The notes under the pieces are model-generated. The model saw nothing but the letters and a program-made list of their open reading frames with translations, searched no databases and was not told where the DNA came from. Made by a program: the position numbers and the translations under genes. Below, one piece after another: positions 31,879-41,574 of a stretch of DNA of 64,000 bases. The stretch is from NCBI GenBank assembly GCA_949987565.1, contig OX465109.1, forward strand, positions 14,463,400-14,527,399. The letters run 5' to 3'. Position 1 is the stretch's first letter, and the number at the start of each line of letters is the position of its first letter. Source of the DNA: Luidia sarsii. Taxonomy: Eukaryota; Echinodermata; Asteroidea; Paxillosida; Luidiidae.

Positions 31879-32187
31879 TCAGGGACTAGCTGACTCGTCT
31901 TCTTTAGATGACTCGTCCTCTTCTTCATATGACTCGTCACCTTCTTCCTCTGGTTCGAGTTCCCCATCACTCTCTTCTGAATCATCGTCATCAACCGTCA
32001 ATTCTGTACCGTGGCTTTCTGTTCCCGAATTTTGGCATCTGTGCTTTTTAAATCCGGGTTGATAATAATCTACGTAAGAATCGCCAAACCGAAATGGCCC
32101 ATCTTCATGATCATCGTCAATATCATCATTTTCTGATTCATCTGCAGCATGTGTGCATGCTACATGTATTTGAAGGTTATGTAACAC
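31879..32187 (-). CDS. Acidic protein with zinc-finger remnant, virus-like locus copy
   Basis: A 102-codon frame with NLQIHVACTHAADESEN (remains of a C2H2 finger, compare NLRRHEENAHVAGES in the palindrome), DDIDDDHEDG, YYQPGFKKHRCQNSGTESHG (basic patch) and a long Asp/Glu/Ser-rich tail ending DESSKEDESASP. It is shorter than the palindrome relatives (177-204 codons), lacking their C-terminal helical domain. An acidic tail after a finger suggests a nuclear transcription-type or DNA-mimic factor, but the function is unknown. Confidence 0.5.
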   Translation of the reverse strand: MLHNLQIHVACTHAADESENDDIDDDHEDGPFRFGDSYVDYYQPGFKKHRCQNSGTESHGTELTVDDDDSEESDGELEPEEEGDESYEEEDESSKEDESASP

Positions 32188-32305
32188 AGGCTCAGTTAGT
32201 TTATGTGGGGGTACATTTCATTGCATAGCACCGGGGCACAATTTATCCAGGGGTACATTATTATTTGTTACAACCATGTGGTCTAGTCTGGTTCTCTGTT
32301 TGTAT

Positions 32306-33453
32306 TGTGGCGCAACAGCGGGTAGGACTGTTGGTAGTTTGTAGTGTAAAAACCCCTGTATATAGTGGAGTCGTCCGGTCACGGGATCGCGGCTGGGTGC
32401 CTGAGAGTGGCTGGACGAGGGAATAGGATTTAGTGTGCAGCGAGTGCATGCATGGGGCAGAGCGAAGTTCGGAGTGATTCCGACAAGTTGGCCTAAGCGA
32501 AGTTCGGAGTGATTCCGACAAGTGGTCGAAACCCTATCACTGTGGAGGCACGGGCGTCTGGTCAACGTCAGAGATAAGTGGTAAGTGCTTGGAAGTTTGT
32601 GTTGTCTACACCCTTTCATTTGACCTTTGTGTTGGGCATTTAAAGTAAATGGCCCGTTTGTACTGCGTTTTGTGTGCAGAGAATGTTGTTTAAGGGGCCC
32701 GTGTGACTGAATGTGCGTCTTGCGGGAAGTTTTGGGCCCAAGTTGGGGGAATAATCGAGTGGGTTTATTCTTGTGTACTGCATGTACTGGTTGAGCGGAA
32801 AGGCTGTGGTCGAGTTACTGGACACGCTGAGTGGGAGAGTGACTCTGAAGCCGGCCCCTCAGAATAGCCCCTCATTGAGGTGCTGGTAGCCCCTCAGAAT
32901 AGCCCCTCATTGAGGTGCTGGTAGCCCCTCAGAATAGCCCCTCATTGAGGTGCTGGTAGCCCCTCAAAGTAGCCCCTCAGAATAGCCCCTCATTGAGGTG
33001 CTGGTAGCCCCTCAGAATAGCCCCTCATTGAGGTGCTGGTAGCCCCTCAGAATAGCCCCTCATTGAGGTGCTGGTAGCCCCTCAAAGTGGCCTTTCAAAG
33101 TAGCCCCTCATTGAGGTGCCGTGGTTCGGGGTGAAGTGTTATATAGTAGTTGCAAAGAAAGATTAGCCCCTCATCTGGAGATCTGTAAATACATGTAATT
33201 GTTTTATTGTTGTAGACCAATAAATAGTTTGGCTGTGTTTGCATAGTAAAAGAGAAAGTGTTCCGAGTTCCTTCCATCCTGAGTCGAACTCGTCTGATTT
33301 ATAGGAGATCCAAAGGCAACTGACTGCAATTAAGGGGACGGTATACTTCCATCCAAACGGAACCGTTCCTAGCCGCTCAGGGACTTACGGTTTATAGAGG
33401 CCGTCCGGCACGCACTCCTTTACCCCTCATAGGAGAGGAGCCGGTGCGCCACA
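32306..33453 (+). repeat. Gypsy 5' LTR, 1148 bp
   Basis: TG...CA ends with 8-bp inverted TGTGGCGC/GCGCCACA. It contains a 35-bp class minisatellite (32862-33115) with units of AGCCCCTCATTGAGGTGCTG, more copies than in the 3' LTR. AATAAA occurs near 33220 as a candidate polyadenylation signal. Confidence 0.92.
32862..33115. repeat. LTR minisatellite
   Basis: About seven units of AATAGCCCCTCATTGAGGTG plus CTGGTAGCCCCTCAG, each with a small CCTCATTGAGG hairpin. The 3' LTR (46552-46670) has only about two to three, so the array has changed in length since insertion. Confidence 0.9.
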
Positions 33454-33456
33454 AAT

Positions 33457-33476
33457 TGGTGTCAGAAGTGGGATTC
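33457..33476 (+). promoter_or_regulatory. Gypsy primer-binding site (tRNA-Leu)
   Basis: TGGTGTCAGAAGTGGGATTC, three bases after the 5' LTR, is complementary to the 3' end of animal tRNA-Leu (...CCCACTTCTGACA plus CCA). It is the minus-strand primer site. Confidence 0.85.
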
Positions 33477-33537
33477 CTTGGTTGTTGGAGTTGCCTGGTT
33501 TTCCTCTGGTTTGTTAGTGGATGAGTTGACAGGATGA

Positions 33538-34598
33538 GTGCGATTTGATGAGTTTTCTGACACGGCCACCGACAGAGGTCAGCAGAGTTCCCACCCAGAA
33601 TTCGGGTGCAGAAAGGGCTGGACCTTGGAGGTGGAGAGAGATGTCAGAGTGGTAGGGGAAGATGAGCTAGGGGAGCGAGTCTCGCAGGCTTCTCGACGCC
33701 CAAATATTGTCCCAGACCGCTATAGTGGAAAGATTTTGTGGGACGAGTATTTTGGACACTTCGAGAGTTGCCGAGTAGTAAATAGATGGGATGACGCCCA
33801 GGCTGCTGATATCTGTCCGCCAGTCTGCAGGGGGATGCTCTTCGCATTCTCAAAGTCAATGTTCAACAAGGGCGCAGACCTAGCTATCCCGAGCTTGTGA
33901 AATTGCTGTCTAGGCGTTTCGGCCCTGGTCAGCAGGCCGAGAACTTCTTGGTTGAGCTGAGGCATAGAAGACAGAAACCTAAAGAGACGATTCGAGAATT
34001 GGGGCAAGCGGTTCATGAGTTGTCGGTAAAAGCGTATCCCGAGATTCCTGAAGAATCAAGGAGTCGCCTTGAAAAGAATCACTTCATTGATACTATTGCT
34101 AGCCAGTCAATCCGGGAGGGCATATATCGTGCCCGGCCCAAAGATTTGTCTGGTGCCATCGAAGCGGCACTGGAGACCGAGAATTTTGAGAGAGTGGAGG
34201 CTCACCGCACGCTGGAGAGGCCTTCCAAATTTGCACGGGTCACCGACCGAGAGACAGAAGAGAGGCTTCAAGTTGTTGAAAAGGCCATAAATCAACAGTC
34301 GAGAAGTGTTGGTAACTTGACTCAGCAGCTTGAAAAGGTTGTACATCTGTTAACCTCTCAACAAGTCACGCCGGTACCTGGTGAGGTTTCGGGTCTGCCT
34401 CCGAAATCGCCTCTTGCTAGGAAGCGATCTAAGGCGGAAATAAGGTGTTTCAATTGTGGTAAGATGGGACACTTCGCATGGGAGTGTAAGGAGCCCAGAT
34501 CCAAGAATTTCCGACCGCAGGGAAACGGCTCCCAGCCGACCGGAGGGTCCCCGGAAAGGCTGAATGGTGTCAAGGGCCCAACGGAAAAAGGAAATTAG
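33538..34598 (+). pseudogene. gag: Gypsy gag with CCHC zinc knuckle, one frameshift
   Basis: Frames 33538-33900 and 33897-34598 together form a retrotransposon Gag. The first has RYSGKILWDEYFGHFESCRV (capsid-region start); the second has LLSRRFGPGQQAENFLVELR and the zinc knuckle CFNCGKMGHFAWEC (CX2CX4HX4C). The shift lies shortly before 33890. The product would form the particle and bind RNA. It is followed directly by the protease frame. Confidence 0.85.
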
Positions 34599-34618
34599 AG
34601 GGTGGTGATGAGGAGCAT

Positions 34619-35290
34619 GTGGTGTCGATTCCCAAACAGGGTTTGTTTGTTGAGGGGATCGTGAGGTCCACTAGTTGCAGATTTCTGATAGATACCGGCT
34701 CCACAGATACATTGATTAGCACCACCGTCTACCATCAAATTCCAAAGGAACAGAGACCTGTCCTTGAAGATTGTGAATTCGGGGTTTGTCAGGCAGACGG
34801 CACACCACTTCGCACACTGGGAACAGCCTGGGTTGAGCTTAAGGTCGGGAAGACAGCATATCCCGTGAAAGCAATATTTGTGGACATTCCTCTTCCTGCA
34901 ATGTTGGGAATGGATTGGTTGCTACCAACTGGGGGTAGTTTGAACTTCCGAAGCATGGAGTTGACTTTGAATCAGGAGCGAATCAGATGCACTAGTAGTG
35001 CAGGCGAATCGTTGGTTTGCCGTGTTGTTGTCACAGAGACTACAGTAATACCTGCGGGGCATGAGGCCATGGTGGTCGGAGCAATTAGTAGGTCTGAAGG
35101 GTTGGCTGCTCCCATGATTGTGGAGCCAGTAGAAGGCGGCGGGGAACTCGCCCAGAGGGGCCTGGTGTTGGCAAGGGCCCTGATTGAGGCGCCTACTGAG
35201 GTGGTGCCCGTCAGGGTGCTGAACCCTTGTAAGGAAAAGAGGGTGCTCCGAGCAGGTACGCGGTTGGAAGGGTTCTCTCTGTTAAGGTAG
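34619..35290 (+). CDS. Gypsy aspartic protease
   Basis: FLIDTGSTDTLISTTVYHQI contains the DTGS active site (from 34691). AMLGMDWLLPTGG is the second conserved hydrophobic/flap-distal motif (ML-GxDWL) of retropepsins. Length 223 codons includes a linker to RT. It processes the Gag-Pol polyprotein. Confidence 0.88.
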   Translation: MVSIPKQGLFVEGIVRSTSCRFLIDTGSTDTLISTTVYHQIPKEQRPVLEDCEFGVCQADGTPLRTLGTAWVELKVGKTAYPVKAIFVDIPLPAMLGMDWLLPTGGSLNFRSMELTLNQERIRCTSSAGESLVCRVVVTETTVIPAGHEAMVVGAISRSEGLAAPMIVEPVEGGGELAQRGLVLARALIEAPTEVVPVRVLNPCKEKRVLRAGTRLEGFSLLR

Positions 35291-35373
35291 AGGACCAGCG
35301 GATTAGTGGGGATGAGCGGGAGGATGCAAAAGATCTTCCTGTTCACTTATATGACTTATTCCAGAGGAGTAAG

Positions 35374-36459
35374 GTGAACTTGAGGGCAGAGCACCACACT
35401 GAGGTGTTAAGGTGCCTCGTAGAGTTCCAGGATGTGTTTTCGAAGGGTGAGGGTGATATTGGTCATACAGATCTGGTACAGCACTGTATCAATACAGGTA
35501 GTGCTGGTCCAATCAAGGAGAGGCCAAGACGACATCCCCTCTGTAATCAAGGCGAAATAATGCGCAAAGTTGATGACTTGCAAAGACGGGGTCTCATTGA
35601 AAAGTCAGATAGCCCCTGGGCCGCCAATGTCGTGCTGGTTCAGAAGAAAGATGGGTCTAAGTGGTTATGTGTGGACTACAGGGGGCTGAATTCCACCACA
35701 ATTAAGGATGCTTATCCTGTCCCCAGAATAGACGAGACACTTGATGCCCTATCAGGCGCACAGTCGTTTTCTACCCTTGACCTGGCATCAGGTTTTTGGC
35801 AGGTGTCCTTGGATAAGGATGCCCAGCAAAAGTCTGCTTTTGTCGTAAGGAATGGTCTGTATTGCTGGAAGGTAATGCCATTTGGCTTGGTCAACGCTCC
35901 GGCAACGTTTGAGAGATTGATGGATAAGGTGATGGCTGGTCTCCAATGGGACATTTTGCTTGTCTATTTGGATGACGTCATAGTTTTTGGTAGAACCGTT
36001 GAAGAGGAGCTGAAGCATCTTCGCCGGGTGTTCTCCAGGTTGAGGCAAGCTGGATTGAAACTTAAGCCGCGCAAGTGTCATCTCTTTCAGAGGTCCGTGA
36101 CCTATTTAGGTCATATTGTATCCGCTGAGGGGATAGCGACAGAACCTGATAAAGTCAGGGCCATAGCGGAATGGCCAGTGCCAACATGTGTGAAGGAAGT
36201 GAGAAGCTTCCTTGGGTTAGCATCGTATTATCGCAGGTTCGTCCGCGGATTTGCAGACATTGCCAGCCCCTTACATGCTTTGACGGCCAAATCGAAAGAA
36301 TTCGTCTGGGATGATGCCTGTCAGGAGGCGTTCATTAGGTTGAGGGAGGTGTTGCAGACAGCACCCGTGTTAGCGTTTCCGTCACCAGAGGGAAAAATAC
36401 GTGTTGGATACGGATGCCAGCTCAGAGGGCATAGGAGCCGTATTGTCCCAGATGTGTGA
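35374..36459 (+). CDS. Gypsy reverse transcriptase
   Basis: The frame shows the seven RT blocks in order: [79 protein letters not shown] and the catalytic [11 protein letters not shown] (YLDD, 35965-35976). [18 protein letters not shown] and the [20 protein letters not shown] connection follow. A frameshift near 36400, in an A-rich run, breaks the junction with RNase H. Confidence 0.92.
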   Translation: MNLRAEHHTEVLRCLVEFQDVFSKGEGDIGHTDLVQHCINTGSAGPIKERPRRHPLCNQGEIMRKVDDLQRRGLIEKSDSPWAANVVLVQKKDGSKWLCVDYRGLNSTTIKDAYPVPRIDETLDALSGAQSFSTLDLASGFWQVSLDKDAQQKSAFVVRNGLYCWKVMPFGLVNAPATFERLMDKVMAGLQWDILLVYLDDVIVFGRTVEEELKHLRRVFSRLRQAGLKLKPRKCHLFQRSVTYLGHIVSAEGIATEPDKVRAIAEWPVPTCVKEVRSFLGLASYYRRFVRGFADIASPLHALTAKSKEFVWDDACQEAFIRLREVLQTAPVLAFPSPEGKIRVGYGCQLRGHRSRIVPDV

Positions 36460-37118
36460 TGGAGAGGAGAGAGTAGTAGCATTTGCCAGCCGAAAATTAA
36501 GTAAGGCTGAGAGAAACTACTGTGTCACCCGACAATAATTGCTTGCGGTGGTGGTTTATCTCAGATATTTCCGACAGTACATGTACTTGTATGGGCAAAA
36601 GGTGACCGTAAGAACCGATCACTCGGCACTCAAGTGGTTGTTGAATTTCAAAGACCCCGAGGGCCAGCTTGCTAGGTGGCTGCAGGTCGTAGCGGAGTAT
36701 GACCTAACCATCCAACACAGACCGGGTCGAAAGCACTCTAATGCGGACAGTCTGTCCAGAAGGTTCTGCAAGCAGTGTGGACATGGGGATGGTCACGACG
36801 GCGAAGAAGACGATGAGGTACCGAGCACACCAGGTACCCCAGCTAAGGTATCTGGCAGTTTGGCTACCCCAAACAATGAACCAGCAGTGAGAAGTGTTAT
36901 CGCGCAGCCCTTGGTCAGCCTTGAGGCGCTCAGAGAAGCCCAGTTAGCCGATCCGACCATGGGTTGGTTGCTTGCTGCTAAGGAGGCTGGAAGTGAACGT
37001 CCTGATTGGAAGGATGTTTCGATAATGAGTCCAGCCAGTAAGACGTATTGGTCCTACTGGAACCAGTTGTCCGTTCATGATGGTGTTCTGCACCAAAGAT
37101 ATGAGTCGGATGATGGAA
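36400..37118 (+). pseudogene. Gypsy RNase H and linker, with internal stop
   Basis: In the frame after 36400, [16 protein letters not shown] is the first RNase H block, then [13 protein letters not shown], a TAA at about 36536 in place of Gln, LLAVVVYLRYFRQY, VRTDHSALKWLLNF and HRPGRKHSNADSLSRR. The linker continues to YESDDGK, where the palindromic element has inserted after ATGGAA (37113-37118). Confidence 0.88.
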
Positions 37119-37140
37119 AGTAGTATGTTGTGACCGATCT

Positions 37141-37265
37141 GCACCCCTTTTGGTGGTGCAAGCAAGTGGTGCAGGTGGTGCAGGTGGTGCGGGTGATGCG
37201 GGTGGTGCGGGTGATGCGGGTGGTGCGGGTGGTGCGGATGTGCGGGTGGTGATGTACGTGGTGCG
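37141..37265. repeat. Left subterminal GGTGGTGCG repeat
   Basis: About ten units of GGTGGTGCGGGTGATGCG-type sequence just inside the left end. The mirror copy lies at 43205-43330 with a somewhat different unit count. Confidence 0.85.
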
Positions 37266-37279
37266 GTAATGGTGGACGC

Positions 37280-37950
37280 ATAGGCCTACGGCTATTTTGT
37301 ATTGCATTGTTGCCTTTTTAAAATTATTATTATTCTTAATTTTTTTTTCCCCCCAGCGTTTTCTAACAAACAAACAAACAAACAAACCACACCCAAACAG
37401 ACAAAGGAACAAAAAAGTCAAACAACAGCTACGAATTGCGACAAGGGAGTTGGGTTAAAAAACGGTCGAAACGGGTGCCTAAAACCAACCGGAACTCACC
37501 AGAACATTCCTTATGTGGTCAACGGGCGATTTAGAGTTTGAAGTATTTTATTCAACTCTTCTACACGTGTAACAACAATAACAAAATGGCCAAAACAGGC
37601 ATGTGTGTGATGGGGCAGGTCTTGACAAATGTAAATCTGACAATGCAATGGATTAGTACAGTCTCGGATATAGGTTCTCACAAGATATAAATGAATTACA
37701 TGTTATAACAACAACAATTATAAAAAGAATTCAGAACTCAATGATTCATTAAAATCAAACAACTTTCAAAATCACAAGTCAAGAAAAAAGAAAAAAAGAA
37801 AAAAAGAAGAAGAATGGATTAGTGCAGTCTCGGGTATAGGCTCTCACAAGATATAAATGAATTACATGTAATAACAACAACAACAATTATAAAAAGAATT
37901 CAGAACTAATGATTCATTAAAAGGTGACGTCATCGTTCTTTAAGAAAATG
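37280..37950. other. Non-coding arm segment (mirror 42530-43200)
   Basis: AT-rich with CAAA microsatellite, a direct duplication of ATAGGCTCTCACAAGATATA-type sequence (37670-37720 and 37846-37895) and AAAAAGAAAAAAAG runs. No gene is seen. Close to the coding region lies TGACGTCA (37925-37932; 42530-42537 in the other arm), a CRE/ATF consensus. Confidence 0.6.
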
Positions 37951-37954
37951 TGGT

Positions 37955-37970
37955 GGCCCTGGAAAGGGCC
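37955..37970 (-). promoter_or_regulatory. Histone-type 3' stem-loop, left arm
   Basis: Minus strand GGCCCTTTCCAGGGCC: 6-bp stem with loop TTCC, one change (U9 to C) from the metazoan consensus GGYYYUUYUHARRRCC. The flanks CCAAAC and ACCACA resemble histone flanks. It lies 27 nt after the stop of the gene at 37998-38492. Confidence 0.7.
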
Positions 37971-37997
37971 GTTTGGGTTGGTTAAAGATTTATCCGG

Positions 37998-38492
37998 CTA
38001 GATGAACTTTCCACAGCCCATTTTCCTGAGACAGAGGAACATCTCCAGGTCGATAAACGGATTCTTGAATTTCCGGTAACGTCGGCGGGCTTCTTGCTCC
38101 GAGATGCGAGGATCTTGCCTGATGATGCCTCGTTGGAGCAGACGGGTGGCCAGGAGATTTATTTTGCTCCGCAACTCTTCGAGGTGGAGATACGGGTAGC
38201 GGTTTTCCGTTTCGTCTTCGTACCTCCACACAAGGTCGAAGAGCCGGGCAGGGGAAAATACCTCGTCTGTGTTTTTTATGGGTTGACTGTAGCGGAAGCA
38301 AGCCTCCTCTGCTGAAATAAAAAGATGATGTGTGACGAGCCCCTCATATTGAAGTAACCCCACAAGGGTGTTGATCTTCCGTCTGATTTGCTCGAGGTGG
38401 GTGCATGAATGTCCGTCCTCAATATCTTGCTCATACTTCTCCAAAAGGTATTGGAGACGGTTCTGGTGGGAAAATTCTTCGTAGTTGTTCAT
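37998..38492 (-). CDS. 164-codon novel protein with internal duplication, left-arm copy
   Basis: A complete frame starting MNNYEEFSHQNRLQYLLEKY and ending CLRKMGCGKFI. Two repeats of about 70 residues align: FSHQNRLQYLLEKYEQDIED with FSPARLFDLVWRYEDETENR, HLEQIRRKIN with HLEELRSKIN, and FISAEEACFRYSQPIKN with RISEQEARRRYRKFKNP. It is rich in charged residues and predicted helical, without signal peptide or membrane segment. It differs from the right-arm copy at one codon (KFKNP vs KFKKP). I do not recognise the family; the fold may be a helical tandem repeat. A histone-type stem-loop follows at 37955-37970. Confidence 0.75.
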   Translation of the reverse strand: MNNYEEFSHQNRLQYLLEKYEQDIEDGHSCTHLEQIRRKINTLVGLLQYEGLVTHHLFISAEEACFRYSQPIKNTDEVFSPARLFDLVWRYEDETENRYPYLHLEELRSKINLLATRLLQRGIIRQDPRISEQEARRRYRKFKNPFIDLEMFLCLRKMGCGKFI

Positions 38493-38604
38493 ATTGTAGG
38501 CCGGTGCAGTTGTGTTCAGTCCGAAGATGGAACGCGTAATGATCGTCTGCGAGGGTGACAGGGTACGTTGAATCGGTGCTAGGTGAGTTGTTACTACAAG
38601 TCCG

Positions 38605-38875
38605 AGTCAAGGGGACATTAGTCTCGATCGAACAAAACAAAGAGGGCTTAATCAGGGACCTGCACGTCTCTATTGGAAAGAACGATGAGGGGGTAATGAG
38701 CGACCTGCACGTCTCTATCGGACCAAACAAAGAGGGGGATAATCAGGGACCTACACGCCTCTATTGGACAGAACGACGAGGGGTAATGCGGGGCCCGCAA
38801 ATCTCTCTCGAACAGGACAAAGAGGGATCTGTGAGTGTCTATCGGACAGAACAAAGAGGGAATCTAGAAGGCTGA
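38605..38875. repeat. 45-bp iteron array, left arm
   Basis: Five to six units (core GACCTGCACGTCTCTATTGG, spacer ACAGAACAAAGAGGGGGTAA). It lies directly upstream of the 164-codon gene, between it and the acidic gene. The core matches the 29925-30065 array. Confidence 0.85.
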
Positions 38876-39054
38876 ATGTTATTGATGTCGGATCAATGCC
38901 GGCCACGAACAGTGTCAGTAATTCTAATGAAGGTATATTGTCCTATTGACGTATTTGAGCGCGGTCGTGGAAGTCTTCAAGAGACTTGACTGCTTGCAGT
39001 CGGCAACGTACTCATCGTCATCTGTGCATCCATCTAAAAACATCAAACAGGAAT

Positions 39055-39255
39055 CGGGACCTGCTCATTGTACTCATCCACCTGCTCATGTTGCTCATCG
39101 ACCTGCTCATTGTACTCGTCCACCTGCTCATTTTGCTCATTCACTTGCTCATTTTGCTCATTCACGTACTCATTTTGCTCATTGCCTACTCATTTTGCTC
39201 ATGTTGCTCATTTCCTGCTCATTTTGCTCATCGACCTGCTCATTTTGCTCTCATA
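39055..39255. repeat. GCTCATTTT/GTACTC repeat, left arm
   Basis: Units of TGCTCATTTTGCTCATTCAC type and 12-21 bp periods; mirrored at 41190-41385. All frames are open and Ser/Cys/His-rich, so the ORFs there are spurious. Confidence 0.8.
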
Positions 39256-39286
39256 AAGAAATAGGATTCTCTAATCCTTACCATCT

Positions 39287-39901
39287 CTAACTTTTTCTTC
39301 CGCTTTCATCATGTTGGAACAAGCCGAGAAATTCGGCATGGTGTTTAACCATTACCCTGTCCAGGGACTTGTCAACTTCCATGCCTTTATCTAGTTTTTC
39401 TTTGAGATCTGCGAGAATAACTTGGTGGGTTTCATTTTCTTCAAGTTGCAAGTAACTTGACAGGAAATCCTTGTAGTTTTTAAAGAAATTTCTCTTGACT
39501 GCCCAGCAGGTTTTCCTATTGGCTTTGTCTTCGGCTTCATCTTCGTCCATACCATTGTCGATGTACTTCTCGTGTTTCTCATTCCACATATCTTTGGTTG
39601 CCTCTTTGGCCTCTTTCAACCAGTCTTGGTAAGCGATATTATCTTCCAATTCAGAGCTGGACCCATCTTCTTCCGACAAGTCATCGTCAGTTTCTTCCTC
39701 TGATTCGTCATCACTCTCCTCCAAATCGTCACCATCATCCTTAGATTCAGTCCTGTCACCATCAATTGTAGATTCAGTTCCGCTACTGTCTGTTTCCGAA
39801 TCCTGACATCTACGCCTTTTAAATCCCGGTTCATAATCTTCTACGTTAGAATTGGCTGATCGAATTGTTCTTATGTTACGATCATCGTCAATGTCGTCCA
39901 T
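39287..39901 (-). CDS. Acidic helical protein (zinc-finger gene relative), left-arm copy, 204 codons
   Basis: MDDIDDDRNIRTIRSANSNV, then a basic patch EPGFKRRRCQDSETDS, an Asp/Glu/Ser-rich central region (DDLSEEDGSSSELEDN) and a helical C-terminal domain with WLKEAKEATKDMWNEKHEKY and HHAEFLGLFQHDESGRKS. Just upstream in another frame a C2H2 finger half (SYSRRYNLRRHEENAHVAGE) shows that the original gene carried a zinc finger, lost by a one-base shift before the ATG. KRRR could be a nuclear signal. Function unknown. This is the intact copy of the pair. Confidence 0.65.
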   Translation of the reverse strand: MDDIDDDRNIRTIRSANSNVEDYEPGFKRRRCQDSETDSSGTESTIDGDRTESKDDGDDLEESDDESEEETDDDLSEEDGSSSELEDNIAYQDWLKEAKEATKDMWNEKHEKYIDNGMDEDEAEDKANRKTCWAVKRNFFKNYKDFLSSYLQLEENETHQVILADLKEKLDKGMEVDKSLDRVMVKHHAEFLGLFQHDESGRKS

Positions 39902-39969
39902 TTCGATTCACCCGCAACGTGTGCATTTTCTTCATGTCTTCGAAGGTTATATCGCCGACTATAGCTTTT

Positions 39970-40469
39970 GGGGGAAAACCCATAAAATAATCGGGAGCGA
40001 GAATTTCTCTTTTCCCCGGGCATTCCCCCATTTTACTCATTTCTACTCATGTCTACTTATGTCTGTGCTCATGTCTGCTCATGTCTGCTCATGTCTGCTC
40101 ATGTCTGCTCATGTCTGCTCATGTTTGCTCATTTTTTGCTCATTTTTACTCATGTCTGCTCATTTCTGCTCATGTCTGCTCATTTCTACTCATGTCTGCT
40201 CATTTCTACTCATGTCTGCTCATTTCTACTCATGTTTGTGCTCATTTCTGCTCATTTCTGCTCATTTCTGCTCATTTCTACTCATTTCTGCTCATTTCTG
40301 CTCATTTCTGCTCATTTCTGCTCATTTCACCTGAATGAGGACAGAAAACAGGACATTTATATATTGCCCAATTTTAAACATGTCTTCCCATTTGGAGATC
40401 GACACTCCACGAGTAAACATCATGAATACTATTTCTGGGCTAAAACGCTATGCTTGTCATCGCTGCAGC
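39970..40469. other. Loop of the palindrome with GCTCAT repeats
   Basis: Unique 500-bp centre. 40030-40330 is a run of about 27 degenerate 11-bp units (TGTCTGCTCAT / TTCTGCTCATT), giving long Ser/Cys/His/Leu-rich spurious frames. The right end contains ACGCTATGCTTGTCATCGCT, coding the first half of the zinc finger (RYACHRCSK) that continues into the right arm. Confidence 0.7.
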
Positions 40470-40530
40470 AAAAGCTATAGTCGGTGATATAACCTTCGAA
40501 GACATGAAGAAAATGCACACGTTGCGGGTG
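40440..40530 (+). pseudogene. C2H2 zinc finger exon, broken
   Basis: KRYACHRCSKSYSR, a TGA where the left arm has CGA, then YNLRRHEENAHVAGESK: CX2CX12HX4H, a classical C2H2 finger. It runs into the acidic ORF at 40538 in a different frame. The first half is present only at this end because it lies in the loop. Confidence 0.6.
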
Positions 40531-40537
40531 AATCGAA

Positions 40538-41071
40538 ATGGACGACATTGACGATGATCGTAACATAAGAACAATTCGATCAGCCAATTCTAACGTAGAA
40601 GATTATGAACCGGGATTTAAAAGGCGTAGATGTCAGGATTCGGAAACAGACAGTAGCGGAACTGAATCTACAATTGATGGTGACGGGACTGAATCTAAGG
40701 ATGATGGTGACGATTTGGAGGAGAGTGATGACGAATCAGAGGAAGAAACTGACGATGACTTGTCGGAAGAAGATGGGTCCAGCTCTGAATTGGAAGATAA
40801 TATCGCTTACCAAGACTGGTTGAAAGAGGCCAAAGAGGCAACCAAAGATATGTGGAATGAGAAACACGAGAAGTACATCGACAATGGTATGGACGAAGAT
40901 GAAGCCGAAGACAAAGCCAATAGGAAAACCTGCTGGGCAGTCAAGAGAATCTTCTTTGACAACTACAAGGATTTCCTGTCAAGTTACTTGCATCTTGAAG
41001 AAAATGAAACCCACCAAGTTATTCTCGCAGATCTCAAAGAAAAACTAGATAAAGGCATGGAAGTTGACTAG
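40538..41071 (+). pseudogene. Acidic helical protein, right-arm copy, truncated by a stop
   Basis: Same protein as 39287-39901 up to KLDKGMEVD, then TAG (41069-41071) where the other arm has AAG (Lys). The remaining reading frame (RVMVKHHAEFLGLFQHDESG) is intact after the stop. The difference shows the arms are evolving separately after insertion. Confidence 0.65.
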
Positions 41072-41189
41072 GCCCTGGACAGGGTAATGGTTAAACACCA
41101 TGCCGAATTTCTCGGCTTGTTCCAACATGATGAAAGCGGAAGAAAAAGTTAGAGATGGTAAGGATTAGAGAATCATATTTCTTTATGAG

Positions 41190-41385
41190 AGCAAAATGAG
41201 CAGGTCGATGAGCAAAATGAGCAGGAAATGAGCAACATGAGCAAAATGAGTAGGAAATGAGCAAAATGAGTACGTGAATGAGCAAAATGAGCAAGTGAAT
41301 GAGCAAAATGAGCAGGTGGACGAGTACAATGAGCAGGTCGATGAGCAACATGAGCAGGTGGATGAGTACAATGAGCAGGTCCCGA
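41190..41385. repeat. GCTCATTTT repeat, right arm (mirror)
   Basis: Reverse complement of 39055-39255, read here as AATGAGCAAAATGAGCAGGT units. Confidence 0.8.
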
Positions 41386-41574
41386 TTCCTGTTTGATGTT
41401 TTTAGATGGATGCACAGATGACGATGAGTACGTTGCCGACTGCAAGCAGTCAAGTCTCTTGAAGACTTCCACGACCGCGCTCAAATACGTCAATAGGACA
41501 ATATACCTTCATTAGAATTACTGACACTGTTCGTGGCCGGCATTGATCCGACATCAATAACATTCAGCCTTCTA

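Noticed and set aside
32880..33120. CRISPR-like array of regular repeats
   Set aside because: Units are directly adjacent minisatellite repeats without unique spacers, in a eukaryotic LTR.
39852..40480. Leucine/serine/cysteine-rich ORFs of up to 160 codons with membrane-like hydrophobicity
   Set aside because: They translate the 11-bp TGTCTGCTCAT repeat in the palindrome loop.
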